From assembly GCA_965661105.1 (NCBI GenBank), contig CBFICR010000011.1, positions 1-64,000 of the forward strand: a stretch of DNA of 64,000 nucleotides, read 5' to 3'. Below the pieces are notes generated by a model. It did no database searches. It was not told where the DNA came from and worked only from the letters and a program-made list of their open reading frames with translations. A program made the position numbers and the translations under genes. Shown piece by piece: positions 19,089-27,623 of the stretch. The DNA comes from Eutrophocola sp965661105 (lineage in GTDB: Bacteria > Pseudomonadota > Gammaproteobacteria > Pseudomonadales > Pseudohongiellaceae). Every line of letters starts with the position of its first letter. The first letter of the stretch is position 1.

Positions 19089-19589
19089 TTAGCGGCGTCT
19101 AAACAGGGGCAAGGGTTCTTCCACTGTACTCATATAGCTGGTGGAAAACTCATTGAAGGCGGCCAATGCTTCCTCCACGTTCACCCCGTCAGCCAGGTCA
19201 AAACTGTTGATACCACATTTTTTCATATAGAAAAGCTGGTCTCGCAACACATCGCCAATGGCTCGAATTTCACCCTGATAATTCAGACGCTCGCGCAGGA
19301 TTGCTGCAGCTGAAAAAGCTCTGCCATCCCTGAAAACAGGGAAATTAAGACATATTAATGGCAGGTCAATAACGTCATTGGCAAGTTCATAGGGATCATC
19401 CTCGGAGTCAACCCATACAGCAACTGCTTTGCCTGATTCCATCAGGGAATCCTTATGCTCTTGCCATAAGGCGAGCGGCACGATGATATTCCCGGACTTG
19501 TCGGAAAGGGCACTATTTAAGTCAATGTCCTTGTCCAGCAGGCTCCAGGGATTATCAATAACCTGTCCGTCTTTAATCAGCGTTGGCAT
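19089..19589 (-). CDS. DUF934 protein, sulfite reductase partner
   Basis: A 166-residue protein of the DUF934 family, encoded downstream of and overlapping cysI by 17 bases. Recognisable parts are PTLIKDGQVIDNPW at the N terminus and LICLNFPVFRDGRAFSAAAILRERLNYQGEIRAIGD, followed by VLRDQLFYMKKCGINSFDL. The family is usually annotated as 'probably involved in sulfite reduction' because it nearly always follows cysI. No biochemical function is established that I know of. The start is the ATG at 19589; a longer frame to 19676 would run deep inside cysI. The C terminus ends in three arginines (PLFRRR). Confidence 0.88.
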   Translation of the reverse strand: MPTLIKDGQVIDNPWSLLDKDIDLNSALSDKSGNIIVPLALWQEHKDSLMESGKAVAVWVDSEDDPYELANDVIDLPLICLNFPVFRDGRAFSAAAILRERLNYQGEIRAIGDVLRDQLFYMKKCGINSFDLADGVNVEEALAAFNEFSTSYMSTVEEPLPLFRRR

Positions 19590-21231
19590 ACACTTTTTCC
19601 TTATAGGGTTCCATACCGATACGATTGTAGGTGGCAAGAAAGCTTTCGTTAGCCTGGCGGTTTTCCAGGTAGACATTAATGATTTTATCTATCACATCGG
19701 GCATTTCGGCCTGGGCAAATGAGGGGCCGAGAACCTTGCCCAGCGATGTGTCTCTGTCTGAAGAACCACCCAGTGTCACCTGGTAAAATTCAGAGCCTTT
19801 TTTGTCGACTCCCAGTATGCCTATATTACCAACATGGTGGTGCCCACAGGCATTCATGCAGCCAGATATATTCAGTGTAATCTCGCCAATGTTTTTCTGA
19901 ACATCGAAATCTTCAAAGCGGCGCTGGATTGATTCAGCGATGGGTATCGACTTCGCATTAGCCAGAGAACAGAAATCTCCACCAGGGCAGCAGACGATGT
20001 CGTTAAGCAGGCCAAGATATGGCGTGGCAAGCGATTCTGTCTTGCAGGCCTGATAGACCGTATACAAGTCCTGCAAACGTACATCCGTAAGCACCAGGTT
20101 TTGCTCATGGGTAACACGTACTTCGCCAAAGCTGTATTTATCAGCCAGGTCTGCAACAAATTCCATCTGGGTGTCTGTAATATCGCCAGGGGCAACACCG
20201 GTTTCTTTCAGGCAAAGGGAAACAATGCGGTAACCGGACTTTTTGTGAGGAGAAACATTGCGTTCAAGCCAGTGACTGAATAACAGATCGCTTGCAGCGG
20301 CGTCTTCAACCGCCTGGTCGGTGTTATCCAGATCCTGATAATCAGGATCAGTAAAAAAGGCCCTGCAACGCTCCACTTCACCCTGCGTCAAAGTGGCAGG
20401 ACCGTCCTTGTCGTGAAGCCATTCAGCTTCGACTTTATCCCGAAATGCTTCGGCCCCAATTTCCTTCACCAGAATCTTGATACGTGCCTTGTATTTATTA
20501 TCACGTCGGCCGAAACGGTTATAAACCCGCATGATGGCATCAAGATACGTAAGCAGATGCTGCCAGGGCAGGAATTCACAGATTGTTGCGCCTATCACCG
20601 GGGTACGGCCCAAGCCGCCACCGACCAGCACTTGAAAACCAATCTCGCCCTTGTCATTTTTCTTGATATAAAGCCCAATATCATGAACCTGGGTTGCGGC
20701 CTGATCATTGGGCGTGCCGCAAACAGCGATTTTGAATTTACGCGGCAAGTAAGCAAATTCCGGGTGAAATGATGACCACTGGCGAATAATTTCACACCAT
20801 GGACGGCTGTCTTCAATTTCATCTACGGCAACACCGGCAAACTGGTCTGTTGTGGTATTTCGAATGCAGTTACCACTGGTCTGAATGGCGTGCATCTCCA
20901 CTTCCGCCAGTTCTGCCAATAGATCAGGCACCTGTTCGAGAACAGGCCAGTTGTACTGGATATTTTGACGAGTGGAAAAATGCGCATAGCCCTTGTCATA
21001 ATCTCTGGCGATGGAGGCAAGTTTGCGTAATTGACGTGACGACAGACAACCGTAGGGAATGGCGACACGCAGCATTGGCGCGAGACGCTGTATATACAGG
21101 CCATTTTGCAAACGCAGTGGTAAAAACTGCTCGCTGGTCAATTCACCGGCCAGAAAGCGCCGGGTCTGGTCACGGAACTGCACAATTCTATCCTGCAGCA
21201 TTTGATTGTCGTAGTTATCGTAAATATACAT
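19573..21231 (-). CDS. cysI: Sulfite reductase hemoprotein (nitrite/sulfite reductase family)
   Basis: This is a siroheme and [4Fe-4S] enzyme that reduces sulfite to sulfide for cysteine synthesis. The 552-residue chain has the two-fold nitrite/sulfite reductase layout, with substrate and siroheme residues around HFSTRQNIQYNW (about 84-95) and TSGNCIRNTT (119-127). The cluster ligands are Cys415, Cys421, Cys458 and Cys462 (C-x5-C then C-x3-C). It resembles the CysI type that pairs with a DUF934 protein, not the E. coli NADPH enzyme, and no cysJ is adjacent. A ferredoxin-dependent electron supply is possible but not shown. Nitrite reduction is less likely, given the DUF934 neighbour. Confidence 0.9.
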   Translation of the reverse strand: MYIYDNYDNQMLQDRIVQFRDQTRRFLAGELTSEQFLPLRLQNGLYIQRLAPMLRVAIPYGCLSSRQLRKLASIARDYDKGYAHFSTRQNIQYNWPVLEQVPDLLAELAEVEMHAIQTSGNCIRNTTTDQFAGVAVDEIEDSRPWCEIIRQWSSFHPEFAYLPRKFKIAVCGTPNDQAATQVHDIGLYIKKNDKGEIGFQVLVGGGLGRTPVIGATICEFLPWQHLLTYLDAIMRVYNRFGRRDNKYKARIKILVKEIGAEAFRDKVEAEWLHDKDGPATLTQGEVERCRAFFTDPDYQDLDNTDQAVEDAAASDLLFSHWLERNVSPHKKSGYRIVSLCLKETGVAPGDITDTQMEFVADLADKYSFGEVRVTHEQNLVLTDVRLQDLYTVYQACKTESLATPYLGLLNDIVCCPGGDFCSLANAKSIPIAESIQRRFEDFDVQKNIGEITLNISGCMNACGHHHVGNIGILGVDKKGSEFYQVTLGGSSDRDTSLGKVLGPSFAQAEMPDVIDKIINVYLENRQANESFLATYNRIGMEPYKEKVYANAD

Positions 21232-21458
21232 TTACTGGTCCTGGTATCCTTAACTGGAAGAATGCATCTGTAGCTTTTATCACCCTTTTTCCTGTGCTTT
21301 AGAAAACAACATAAAGGATGAATTTCAAGGCACGCGATGATACTACGTGACAAGATTTAGCGCTATGGGTAAGTCCATGAAATTCTTTAATAAACATACA
21401 CTTTCTATGGTCTTTTTTGCTTTATCACATCACTTGTTCCACAATATGATCCTTGCTC

Positions 21459-21488
21459 TTGATTACTGACGTATAGTCACCATATAGA
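21459..21488 (+). promoter_or_regulatory. Candidate nfuA promoter with internal dyad
   Basis: TTGATT (21459-21464) and TATAGA (21483-21488) are 18 bases apart. Between them lies the inverted repeat TGAC-N5-GTCA at 21467-21479, where a repressor could sit. Both boxes are imperfect. Confidence 0.3.
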
Positions 21489-21530
21489 ATGACTTCGAGA
21501 GTGATTTCGAAGGTGATTTCGAAAGTGACT
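21488..21530. repeat. Short 12-base tandem repeat in the nfuA leader
   Basis: Units GTGATTTCGAAG and GTGATTTCGAAA stand side by side, flanked by partial units GACTTCGAGA before and GTGACT after. The repeat would fall within the 5' untranslated region of nfuA if the promoter candidate is right. No coding role is seen. Confidence 0.6.
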
Positions 21531-21601
21531 ACCAGAGCAACAACGTCCATAATCAGCCGCTTTTCCAACGCTGCACACTCCTACCGGGATAATAACTTTT
21601 C

Positions 21602-22183
21602 ATGATAGACATTACAGATTCAGGCCAAACATATCTAAAACAACTGCTGGACAAACAGGATTGTGAAGGAATCGCAATACGCGTGTTTGTCCTGGATGGC
21701 GGTACGCCCAAGGCGGAAACCTGCATTGCTTTTTGCAGACCCGGAGAAGAAGAGGCTGATGATGAATTATTTGAATACACTGGCTTCAATGCTTTCATTG
21801 AAGCTAAAAGCAAACAATATCTTGAAGAAGCGGTTGTAGACTTCGCCAAAGACAGCATGGGCGGACAGCTGACTATTCGTGCTCCCAATTCACGCATGCC
21901 AAAAATATCAGAAGACAGTTCCCTGGAAGATCGTATTAATTATATTCTTTATAACGAGATCAATCCGGGGCTGGCAGCCCATGGTGGATTTATTTCCCTT
22001 GAAGAAGTAACTGAAGATTCAGTTGTGGTATTACGTTTCGGTGGTGGATGTCAGGGCTGCGGTATGGTTGATGTGACGCTGAAAGACGGGGTCGAAAAAT
22101 CCCTCATGGAACAGCTTCCCCAGATCAAGGAGATCAGGGATGTAACAGACCATACTGTGCAGGAAAACGCTTATTACAAGTAA
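21602..22183 (+). CDS. nfuA: Fe-S biogenesis protein NfuA
   Basis: NfuA carries a [4Fe-4S] cluster and delivers it to client enzymes, mainly under oxidative stress or iron limitation. The N-terminal half (residues 1-95) is a degenerate A-type domain (IDITDSGQTYLKQLL). The C-terminal Nfu domain holds the cluster ligands Cys150 and Cys153 in FGGGCQGCGMVD. At 193 residues it matches E. coli NfuA (191). Complex I and sulfite reductase in this window are heavy Fe-S users, so a supply role is plausible but not specific. The start is the ATG at 21602. Confidence 0.96.
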   Translation: MIDITDSGQTYLKQLLDKQDCEGIAIRVFVLDGGTPKAETCIAFCRPGEEEADDELFEYTGFNAFIEAKSKQYLEEAVVDFAKDSMGGQLTIRAPNSRMPKISEDSSLEDRINYILYNEINPGLAAHGGFISLEEVTEDSVVVLRFGGGCQGCGMVDVTLKDGVEKSLMEQLPQIKEIRDVTDHTVQENAYYK

Positions 22184-22242
22184 GCGCATTGTCATAACCA
22201 CAGAAGTGTTTACAACCACACAGAAATATAGCGATTAGCAAC

Positions 22243-22995
22243 ATGTCAGCAGTCATTGGAGTAATAGGAGGCAGCGGCCTGTATACACTTGATGACAATG
22301 ATGCAGCTAAACCATCCGCTGTAGTTACCCCCTACAGTGACGAACCGGTCACCGTTTTCACAAGCAATGTCGCCAGTCACAATGTAGTATTTTTGCCTCG
22401 CCATGGCAGCAGCCATGGTACACCTCCCCATCGTGTTAATTATCGTGCCAATCTGCATGCAATGGCAGAGTGTGGCGTGGATTTCATCATTGCCGTTAAC
22501 GTTGTGGGGGGGATTTCACAGCAGATGTCACCGGGAACGATAGTTATTCCGGATCAAATTATTGATTACACGTGGGGCAGGGAACATACCTACTTTGATA
22601 GACTAGAAAAACCGGACAATCACATTGATTTTACCTGGCCCTATGACAAGTCCCTGGCCAAAGTCCTCGCACAGACTACCTTGTCAATTGGATTGCCGCT
22701 GAAATCTGGAGAGGTGGGAGGAGTATATGGCTGTACTCAGGGCCCCAGACTGGAAACTGCGGCTGAAATCACACGCATGAAAAATGATGGCTGCGACATC
22801 GTCGGTATGACTGCGATGCCGGAAGCAGCCCTGGCACGAGAGTTGGGCATTGCCTATGCAAGTATTGCCCTGGTGGTAAACTGGGCTGCAGGTTTGACTC
22901 AGGAAACAATCTCTTTCGCGGATATTGCATCTACGCTTGATGAAGGAATGGCTGGGATTAAAAGAGTATTGTTAGCAACAATTGCTAAACTTTAA
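22243..22995 (+). CDS. S-methyl-5'-thioinosine phosphorylase (MTAP/PNP family)
   Basis: This purine nucleoside phosphorylase-family enzyme probably acts on methylthioinosine in polyamine-linked methylthioadenosine salvage. Motifs are IGGSGLYTL at the phosphate site, PRHGSSHGTPPHRVNYRANLHAM, IDYTWGREHTYF, CTQGPRLET and DIVGMTAMPEAALAREL. These fit the P. aeruginosa PA3004 protein as I remember it, described as a methylthioinosine phosphorylase, better than a classical MTAP. The gene is also next to csiV and mfd, as PA3004 is. The length is 250 residues. Distinguishing MTI, MTA and inosine as substrate needs assay. It is convergent with csiV, with only eight bases between the stops. Confidence 0.85.
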   Translation: MSAVIGVIGGSGLYTLDDNDAAKPSAVVTPYSDEPVTVFTSNVASHNVVFLPRHGSSHGTPPHRVNYRANLHAMAECGVDFIIAVNVVGGISQQMSPGTIVIPDQIIDYTWGREHTYFDRLEKPDNHIDFTWPYDKSLAKVLAQTTLSIGLPLKSGEVGGVYGCTQGPRLETAAEITRMKNDGCDIVGMTAMPEAALARELGIAYASIALVVNWAAGLTQETISFADIASTLDEGMAGIKRVLLATIAKL

Positions 22996-23003
22996 GTATT
23001 TTT

Positions 23004-23978
23004 TCAATCAAAAAAACTGCTTTGCTCCGGCAATTGATATGGTCTTACTTCCACGATAATACCAAGTTCGGGATGATCCAGGTAATGCAGTTCATTGCTG
23101 ACCATCGCCCGCATTTGTTCCATAAAAGCAAGGTCTGTAATCGAATATTGATTACCGAAACCAGGGGTTGGTGATGACGTATCGAGAACAGGGTTATCTG
23201 GAAGAGGAGGGAGTTGTCCTGGCGCGTCTTGAGAGCCTGTATCGTCGGGAAAGTCTGAAAAGTCTGAAAAGTCTGGAAAGTCCAGAGAGTCCAGAGAGTT
23301 ACCAGATGACAATTCTGCCGCACCGGCAAAAGAAGCCAGCCAGAGTCTTGCTTCCACATCGACACGATTTACGTCATAGCTGAAACGCAAACTCCCTTCC
23401 AGCTCATAATGATTTCCATATTGATCCCCTCCCTGAATATAAATTCCTGTGCTTTGAATACGGTTAAGCACTGGCTGGCGCCATACCGCATGAAAAAGCA
23501 GACGGTGATCTGGAGACTGGTCTATCTTCTCGTTATACCCCATAAATCTGGCAGCTTGACTGCCAAGTGCTATGAAGGGATCGCGATTAAAATCGGTGAT
23601 ACGAAAATCTCCACTGGCTGAATAATTTTTGGGCCCAATAAAACCTGGAGAACTTGACGATGGTGCGATCGAGGCCTGTTGAACCCCGATCAAGGCATCG
23701 GACAACACAAAGGCCGTGTTGTTTTCGGCAAAAGGAACCTGGTAAATTTTGCTTGCAGGTATGAGGGTTCTGGACGGATCAAAATAGCTTAGCGACATTT
23801 TATCTGGAATGACAAGTTCGTTATTCTCATCAAAGCTTTCGTTAGCAAAAATGCTGACTTCAATTTCGTACCAGCGATTCCCGTCATAGCTAAATGTTTG
23901 AGCCATAGCAGGTGTTGTAACAGTCAGAAAGCAGGCTGTTGCAAGGATTGTATAGCCGATAATTGTGCTTGTATGCAT
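23004..23978 (-). CDS. csiV: CsiV family periplasmic protein
   Basis: This 324-residue secreted protein has a signal peptide (hydrophobic stretch to about residue 26, cleavage likely after AMA). The core resembles CsiV of Shewanella, a periplasmic peptidoglycan-linked protein in chlorate-sensitivity and LD-carboxypeptidase genetics. Features are RWYEIEVSIFANES at the mature N terminus and LLFHAVWRQPV in the middle. LHYLDHPELGIIVEVRP lies near the C terminus, a segment conserved in the family. Residues about 228-243 are a low-complexity (Ser/Pro-Asp-Phe) tract made by a nine-base DNA repeat. It starts four bases after the mfd stop, so the two are co-transcribed. The name follows synteny and family similarity. 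Biochemical function is not established. Confidence 0.82.
   Translation of the reverse strand: MHTSTIIGYTILATACFLTVTTPAMAQTFSYDGNRWYEIEVSIFANESFDENNELVIPDKMSLSYFDPSRTLIPASKIYQVPFAENNTAFVLSDALIGVQQASIAPSSSSPGFIGPKNYSASGDFRITDFNRDPFIALGSQAARFMGYNEKIDQSPDHRLLFHAVWRQPVLNRIQSTGIYIQGGDQYGNHYELEGSLRFSYDVNRVDVEARLWLASFAGAAELSSGNSLDSLDFPDFSDFSDFPDDTGSQDAPGQLPPLPDNPVLDTSSPTPGFGNQYSITDLAFMEQMRAMVSNELHYLDHPELGIIVEVRPYQLPEQSSFFD
23251..23295. repeat. Nine-base minisatellite inside csiV
   Basis: Five tandem units of nine bases run across 23251-23295: two identical AAGTCTGAA copies, then AAGTCTGGA, AAGTCCAGA and GAGTCCAGA. A degenerate unit lies on each side. On the minus strand each unit adds three residues (Asp-Phe-Ser/Pro or Asp-Ser-Leu), so length changes would keep the frame. 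Confidence 0.9.
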
Positions 23979-23982
23979 AAGC

Positions 23983-26900
23983 TCAGGCTACCTCAAGTGG
24001 CTCTGGAGTTAAAGTATTCAGTAATTGTTTAACAAAAGCGATGCGCTCACGCGCATCGTCAAGGTCATGCCTGAACTTCAATTCTGTAGCGCCACTGAGA
24101 GAGTAAACCCGTGAGTTATCCTGAACCAGTTTGACAATGGAATATGGGTCAACCTCAGTATCATTATTGAATATTACTTTGCCAAACCTGGCGTTGGCTT
24201 CGATCTTTTGTATACCAAGGGATTCGGCATATAGTTTAAGCAGCGTCACTTCAAACAGAAGTTTGCCGGCTTCTGGTAAAAGTCCGAAACGATCAATCAT
24301 TTCAATTTTCAAGCCCTCAAGCTCGCGTTTATCAACTGCATTGGCAATGCGTTTGTACATCATTAAACGAATATGTACATCCGGCAGATATTGTTCAGGA
24401 ATAAGTGCGGGTATGTGAAGATTGATTTCCACGCTTGCCTGTATGGGCCTGTTCAGGTCGGGGTGCTTGCCTTGTCTCATCAGTTTGACGGTATGCTCAA
24501 GCATTTCACTATAAAGAGAGAAACCAATAGTCTGGATGTGACCGCTTTGTTCATCTCCCAGCAATTCTCCTGCGCCACGTATTTCAAGGTCATGACTTGC
24601 CAGAACGAAACCGGCCCCAAGGGTATTTGCGGAGCCAATAGCATCAAGACGCTTTAATGCATCAGCACTCATGGATTTCGGGTGCGGCGTAAGAAGATAG
24701 GCATAGGCCTGGTGATGGGAACGACCAACTCTGCCGCGTAATTGATGTAATTGTGCCAGTCCGAACTTATCAGCACGCTCGACAATAATAGTATTGGCAG
24801 TTGGAACATCAATGCCGGTTTCTATAATGGTAGAGCAAACCAGTACGTTATAGCGGCGATGATAAAAATCCGACATTATCTTTTCCAGACGGCTTTCCCT
24901 GAGCTGGCCATGGCCAACACAAACATTCGCCTCAGGTAATAAGGCACGAATATCATCTGCAGTTTTCTCGATGGTTTTAACCTCATTATGCAGATAAAAA
25001 ACCTGACCACCGCGCAATAGTTCACGCTGGATAGCTTCCTTGAGAAGCGCATCTGACGACTCACGCACAAAGGTTTTAACAGACAATCTTCTTGCTGGTG
25101 GTGTCGCAATGATGGAAAGGTCCCTGATGCCTGACATGGCCATGTTCAGCGTTCTTGGAATAGGTGTCGCCGTTAACGTAAGAATATCCACGTTGGCTCG
25201 CAGGGATTTCAGCTTTTCTTTTTGACGCACCCCAAATCGATGTTCTTCATCAATAATGAGTAGCCCCAGGTTTTTGTATTTAACATCAGCCTGTAAAAGC
25301 TTATGCGTCCCTATAACAATATCTATGGTACCGGACTCCAGCTCTTTCAGGTTTTCACCATGCTTTTTGCCGCTGACAAAACGTGACATCAGGCCAATAT
25401 TTATTGGCCAGTCAGCAAAGCGATCCTTGAAATTATCATAGTGTTGCTGGGCGAGGAGGGTAGTAGGTACAAGAATCACCACCTGGGTGTTATTACTGAC
25501 CGCAATGAAAGCGGCGCGGATTGCCACTTCGGTTTTACCAAATCCTACGTCACCGCAGACAAGGCGATCCATGGCTCGTTCACTTTGCAAATCAGCGACA
25601 ACGGCATCAATAGTTTCTTTCTGGTCTTCCGTTTCTTCAAATGGAAAGGCATTGGCAAAAACCCGATAATCTTCTTTCGGGATTTTAAAGCTGGTGCCTT
25701 TTTGCGCTTCTCTGCGCGCGTATACGTCGAGTAATTCTGCAGCAACATCAATTACTTTTTCTGCGGCTTTTCGTTTGGCTTTTTCCCACTGATCACTGCC
25801 TAGTTTGCTCAGCGGCGCATGGTCGGCATCAGCTCCGCTGTATCGGTTAATAAGGTGCAATGAGGAAACCGGCACATAAAGCTTTGCTTCATCTGCATAT
25901 TCAAGCACCAGAAATTCAGTGAGCTGTTCTTCTACTTCAAATGTTTGCAGTCCCCGATAACGACCAATACCGTGATCGATATGAACAACGGGGGCGCCAA
26001 TATGAAGCTCGGACAAACTCTTGATAATAAAGTCGGCATTATCGGTGAATTTTCCGCGACGCCTGGGTTGGCTTACATGATCAGCAAATAACTGACTTTC
26101 TGTTATCAGGATATAGCCTGGATCATCCAGCCAGATGCCGTATTCAAGTGGGGCTACGGTAATGGCAAGTGAGGGCATATCGGTCTTAAATTTTTGCCAG
26201 CTATCAATACTCTCGGCACGAATATTTATGGTTTGTAATAAATCCAGCAAGGCTTCACGCCTGCCGGGGGAGTCTGCACAAAACAGAACGGGGATCCCGG
26301 ACACTGACTTAAGAAAGTGCTGGAGTTTGTGAAGTGGGTTTTCTTTCTTATGTTCTATATCGATATCAGGAACGGGGAGAACAGGTAAAGTTGACTGGCT
26401 GTTTTCTGCCGCTATGGCGCGTAAATTTACCTGGGCATAATTATTACAGGCTGCAAACAGCCGATCAGTAGGGAGAAACAGTTTATCCGGTTCCAGCAGG
26501 GGGCGTTCAGGGTCTACTTTGCGGTCTTCAAAACGCAGGTTTACGTCATGCCAGAACAACTCTGCAGCCTCATGCACTTCTCCGACAGTAAAGATAGTCG
26601 TATGCACGGGCAGATAATCAAACAAGCTGCTCAGCCCATCGAAAAACAGAGGCAAATAATACTCAATGCCCGCTACTGAATTGCCTTTGGAAATATCTTC
26701 ATAGAGGGGGCATTTTCTGACATCGATATCAAAAGCTTCACGGAAGTTTTGTCTAAAGGTACTGATTCCCTGTTCAGTAAGAGGAAACTCCTTTCCGGGT
26801 AGCAGCTTTACCGACTGGATTTTATCCCTGGAGAGCTGTGTCTCGGCATCAAAGTGGCGCAGACTTTCAATGTCGTCATCAAATAACTCAATACGGACTG

Positions 26901-27447
26901 GCTGGGTTCCTCCCATGGGAAAAATATCCATGATGGAACCGCGTACAGCAAATTCCCCATGTTCATAGACCGACTCAACGCAGAGATAACCAGCTGATTC
27001 CAGTTCCCGGCGCATTTTCTCCAGATTAAGCTGCTGACCGACTTCAAGGCTGAGGCTCATTGACTTTATATAGCTGGCCGGCACCAGTCGGTGCATCAGG
27101 GTGCTCACTGGAATAATCAGCAGGGCATCGCTGGCATCCTTGATTTTCGACAATGTGGTAAGGCGCTTGGAAATAATATCCTGGTGCGGAGAGAAATTGT
27201 CATAGGGAAGAATCTCCCAGTCAGGAAACTCCAGCAGGTGAATCCTGTCCCCACAGAAGAATGCTGTTTCTTGTTGTAAACGCTCAGCTTGCTGGGAGTT
27301 TTCAGTAATAACGACCGTGAGCCCGCCACTTTGCTCAGCATGGTTAGCCAATACCAGGCTGCCACCGGCACCTGCCATGCCATCCCAACGTTGTTTGTCG
27401 CCTGCGCCGCAGAGGCGGGGAAGGTCATGCAATTGCAACTTTTTCAT
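23983..27447 (-). CDS. mfd: Transcription-repair coupling factor Mfd
   Basis: Mfd is a DNA translocase that removes RNA polymerase stalled at lesions and recruits UvrA. The domain order is normal. A UvrB-like N-terminal part holds FPDWEILPYDNFSPHQDI. The RNA polymerase-interacting domain lies around GAPVVHIDHGIGRYRGL. The RecG-like motor has Walker A GDVGFGKT near residue 632, DEEH in IIDEEHRFG and motif VI QLRGRVGRS. A C-terminal regulatory domain follows. From ATG 27447 it is 1154 residues (E. coli 1148). A TTG at 27474 gives nine more residues, but the AAAGAGA ribosome site lies inside that extension. uvrC is also in this window, but no uvrA is seen. Confidence 0.96.
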   Translation of the reverse strand: MKKLQLHDLPRLCGAGDKQRWDGMAGAGGSLVLANHAEQSGGLTVVITENSQQAERLQQETAFFCGDRIHLLEFPDWEILPYDNFSPHQDIISKRLTTLSKIKDASDALLIIPVSTLMHRLVPASYIKSMSLSLEVGQQLNLEKMRRELESAGYLCVESVYEHGEFAVRGSIMDIFPMGGTQPVRIELFDDDIESLRHFDAETQLSRDKIQSVKLLPGKEFPLTEQGISTFRQNFREAFDIDVRKCPLYEDISKGNSVAGIEYYLPLFFDGLSSLFDYLPVHTTIFTVGEVHEAAELFWHDVNLRFEDRKVDPERPLLEPDKLFLPTDRLFAACNNYAQVNLRAIAAENSQSTLPVLPVPDIDIEHKKENPLHKLQHFLKSVSGIPVLFCADSPGRREALLDLLQTINIRAESIDSWQKFKTDMPSLAITVAPLEYGIWLDDPGYILITESQLFADHVSQPRRRGKFTDNADFIIKSLSELHIGAPVVHIDHGIGRYRGLQTFEVEEQLTEFLVLEYADEAKLYVPVSSLHLINRYSGADADHAPLSKLGSDQWEKAKRKAAEKVIDVAAELLDVYARREAQKGTSFKIPKEDYRVFANAFPFEETEDQKETIDAVVADLQSERAMDRLVCGDVGFGKTEVAIRAAFIAVSNNTQVVILVPTTLLAQQHYDNFKDRFADWPINIGLMSRFVSGKKHGENLKELESGTIDIVIGTHKLLQADVKYKNLGLLIIDEEHRFGVRQKEKLKSLRANVDILTLTATPIPRTLNMAMSGIRDLSIIATPPARRLSVKTFVRESSDALLKEAIQRELLRGGQVFYLHNEVKTIEKTADDIRALLPEANVCVGHGQLRESRLEKIMSDFYHRRYNVLVCSTIIETGIDVPTANTIIVERADKFGLAQLHQLRGRVGRSHHQAYAYLLTPHPKSMSADALKRLDAIGSANTLGAGFVLASHDLEIRGAGELLGDEQSGHIQTIGFSLYSEMLEHTVKLMRQGKHPDLNRPIQASVEINLHIPALIPEQYLPDVHIRLMMYKRIANAVDKRELEGLKIEMIDRFGLLPEAGKLLFEVTLLKLYAESLGIQKIEANARFGKVIFNNDTEVDPYSIVKLVQDNSRVYSLSGATELKFRHDLDDARERIAFVKQLLNTLTPEPLEVA

Positions 27448-27552
27448 AAGTCTCTTTCTGGAGTTAATAGACAATATCAGGCGAAGCCTGGAAGAAATTT
27501 AACAGCGCGCAGAGGATGATTCTGCCGGCAAACTATTAACGACCCCAGATAA

Positions 27553-27581
27553 TGGACTTCTCTTGCGCATCCTTGGATAAT
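27553..27581 (+). promoter_or_regulatory. Candidate sigma70 promoter for gap
   Basis: TGGACT (27553-27558) and GATAAT (27576-27581) are 17 bases apart, in the 176-base divergent gap between mfd and gap. Transcription would begin near 27588, which supports translation starting at the GTG at 27624 and not at the upstream ATG at 27552. Confidence 0.5.
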
Positions 27582-27623
27582 ACGCGCCTCATTTTCAACC
27601 AGAATTTTACAGGAAAACAAACC

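Larger units (their letters stand above)
21232..21601. other. 370-base divergent intergenic region between cysI and nfuA
   Basis: No gene is visible. It must hold the promoters of both divergent units. On the nfuA side there is a weak promoter (21459-21488) containing the dyad TGAC-GTATA-GTCA (21467-21479), then a short 12-base tandem repeat (21488-21530). On the cysI side I could not pick out a convincing -35/-10 pair. Confidence 0.6.

Noticed and set aside
21462..21486. Possible IscR type 1 site upstream of nfuA.
   Set aside because: The GAC and GTC half-sites are five bases apart instead of seven, and flanking bases do not match the consensus I remember. Kept only as an unnamed dyad.
22995..23018. 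A/T palindrome between convergent mtnP-like gene and csiV as a terminator.
   Set aside because: Pairs T6 with A6 only plus three bases and has one bulge. No GC-rich stem.
27552..27623. ATG at 27552 as the gap start.
   Set aside because: It overlaps the likely promoter (27553-27581) and has no ribosome site. GTG 27624 has AGGA nine bases upstream.
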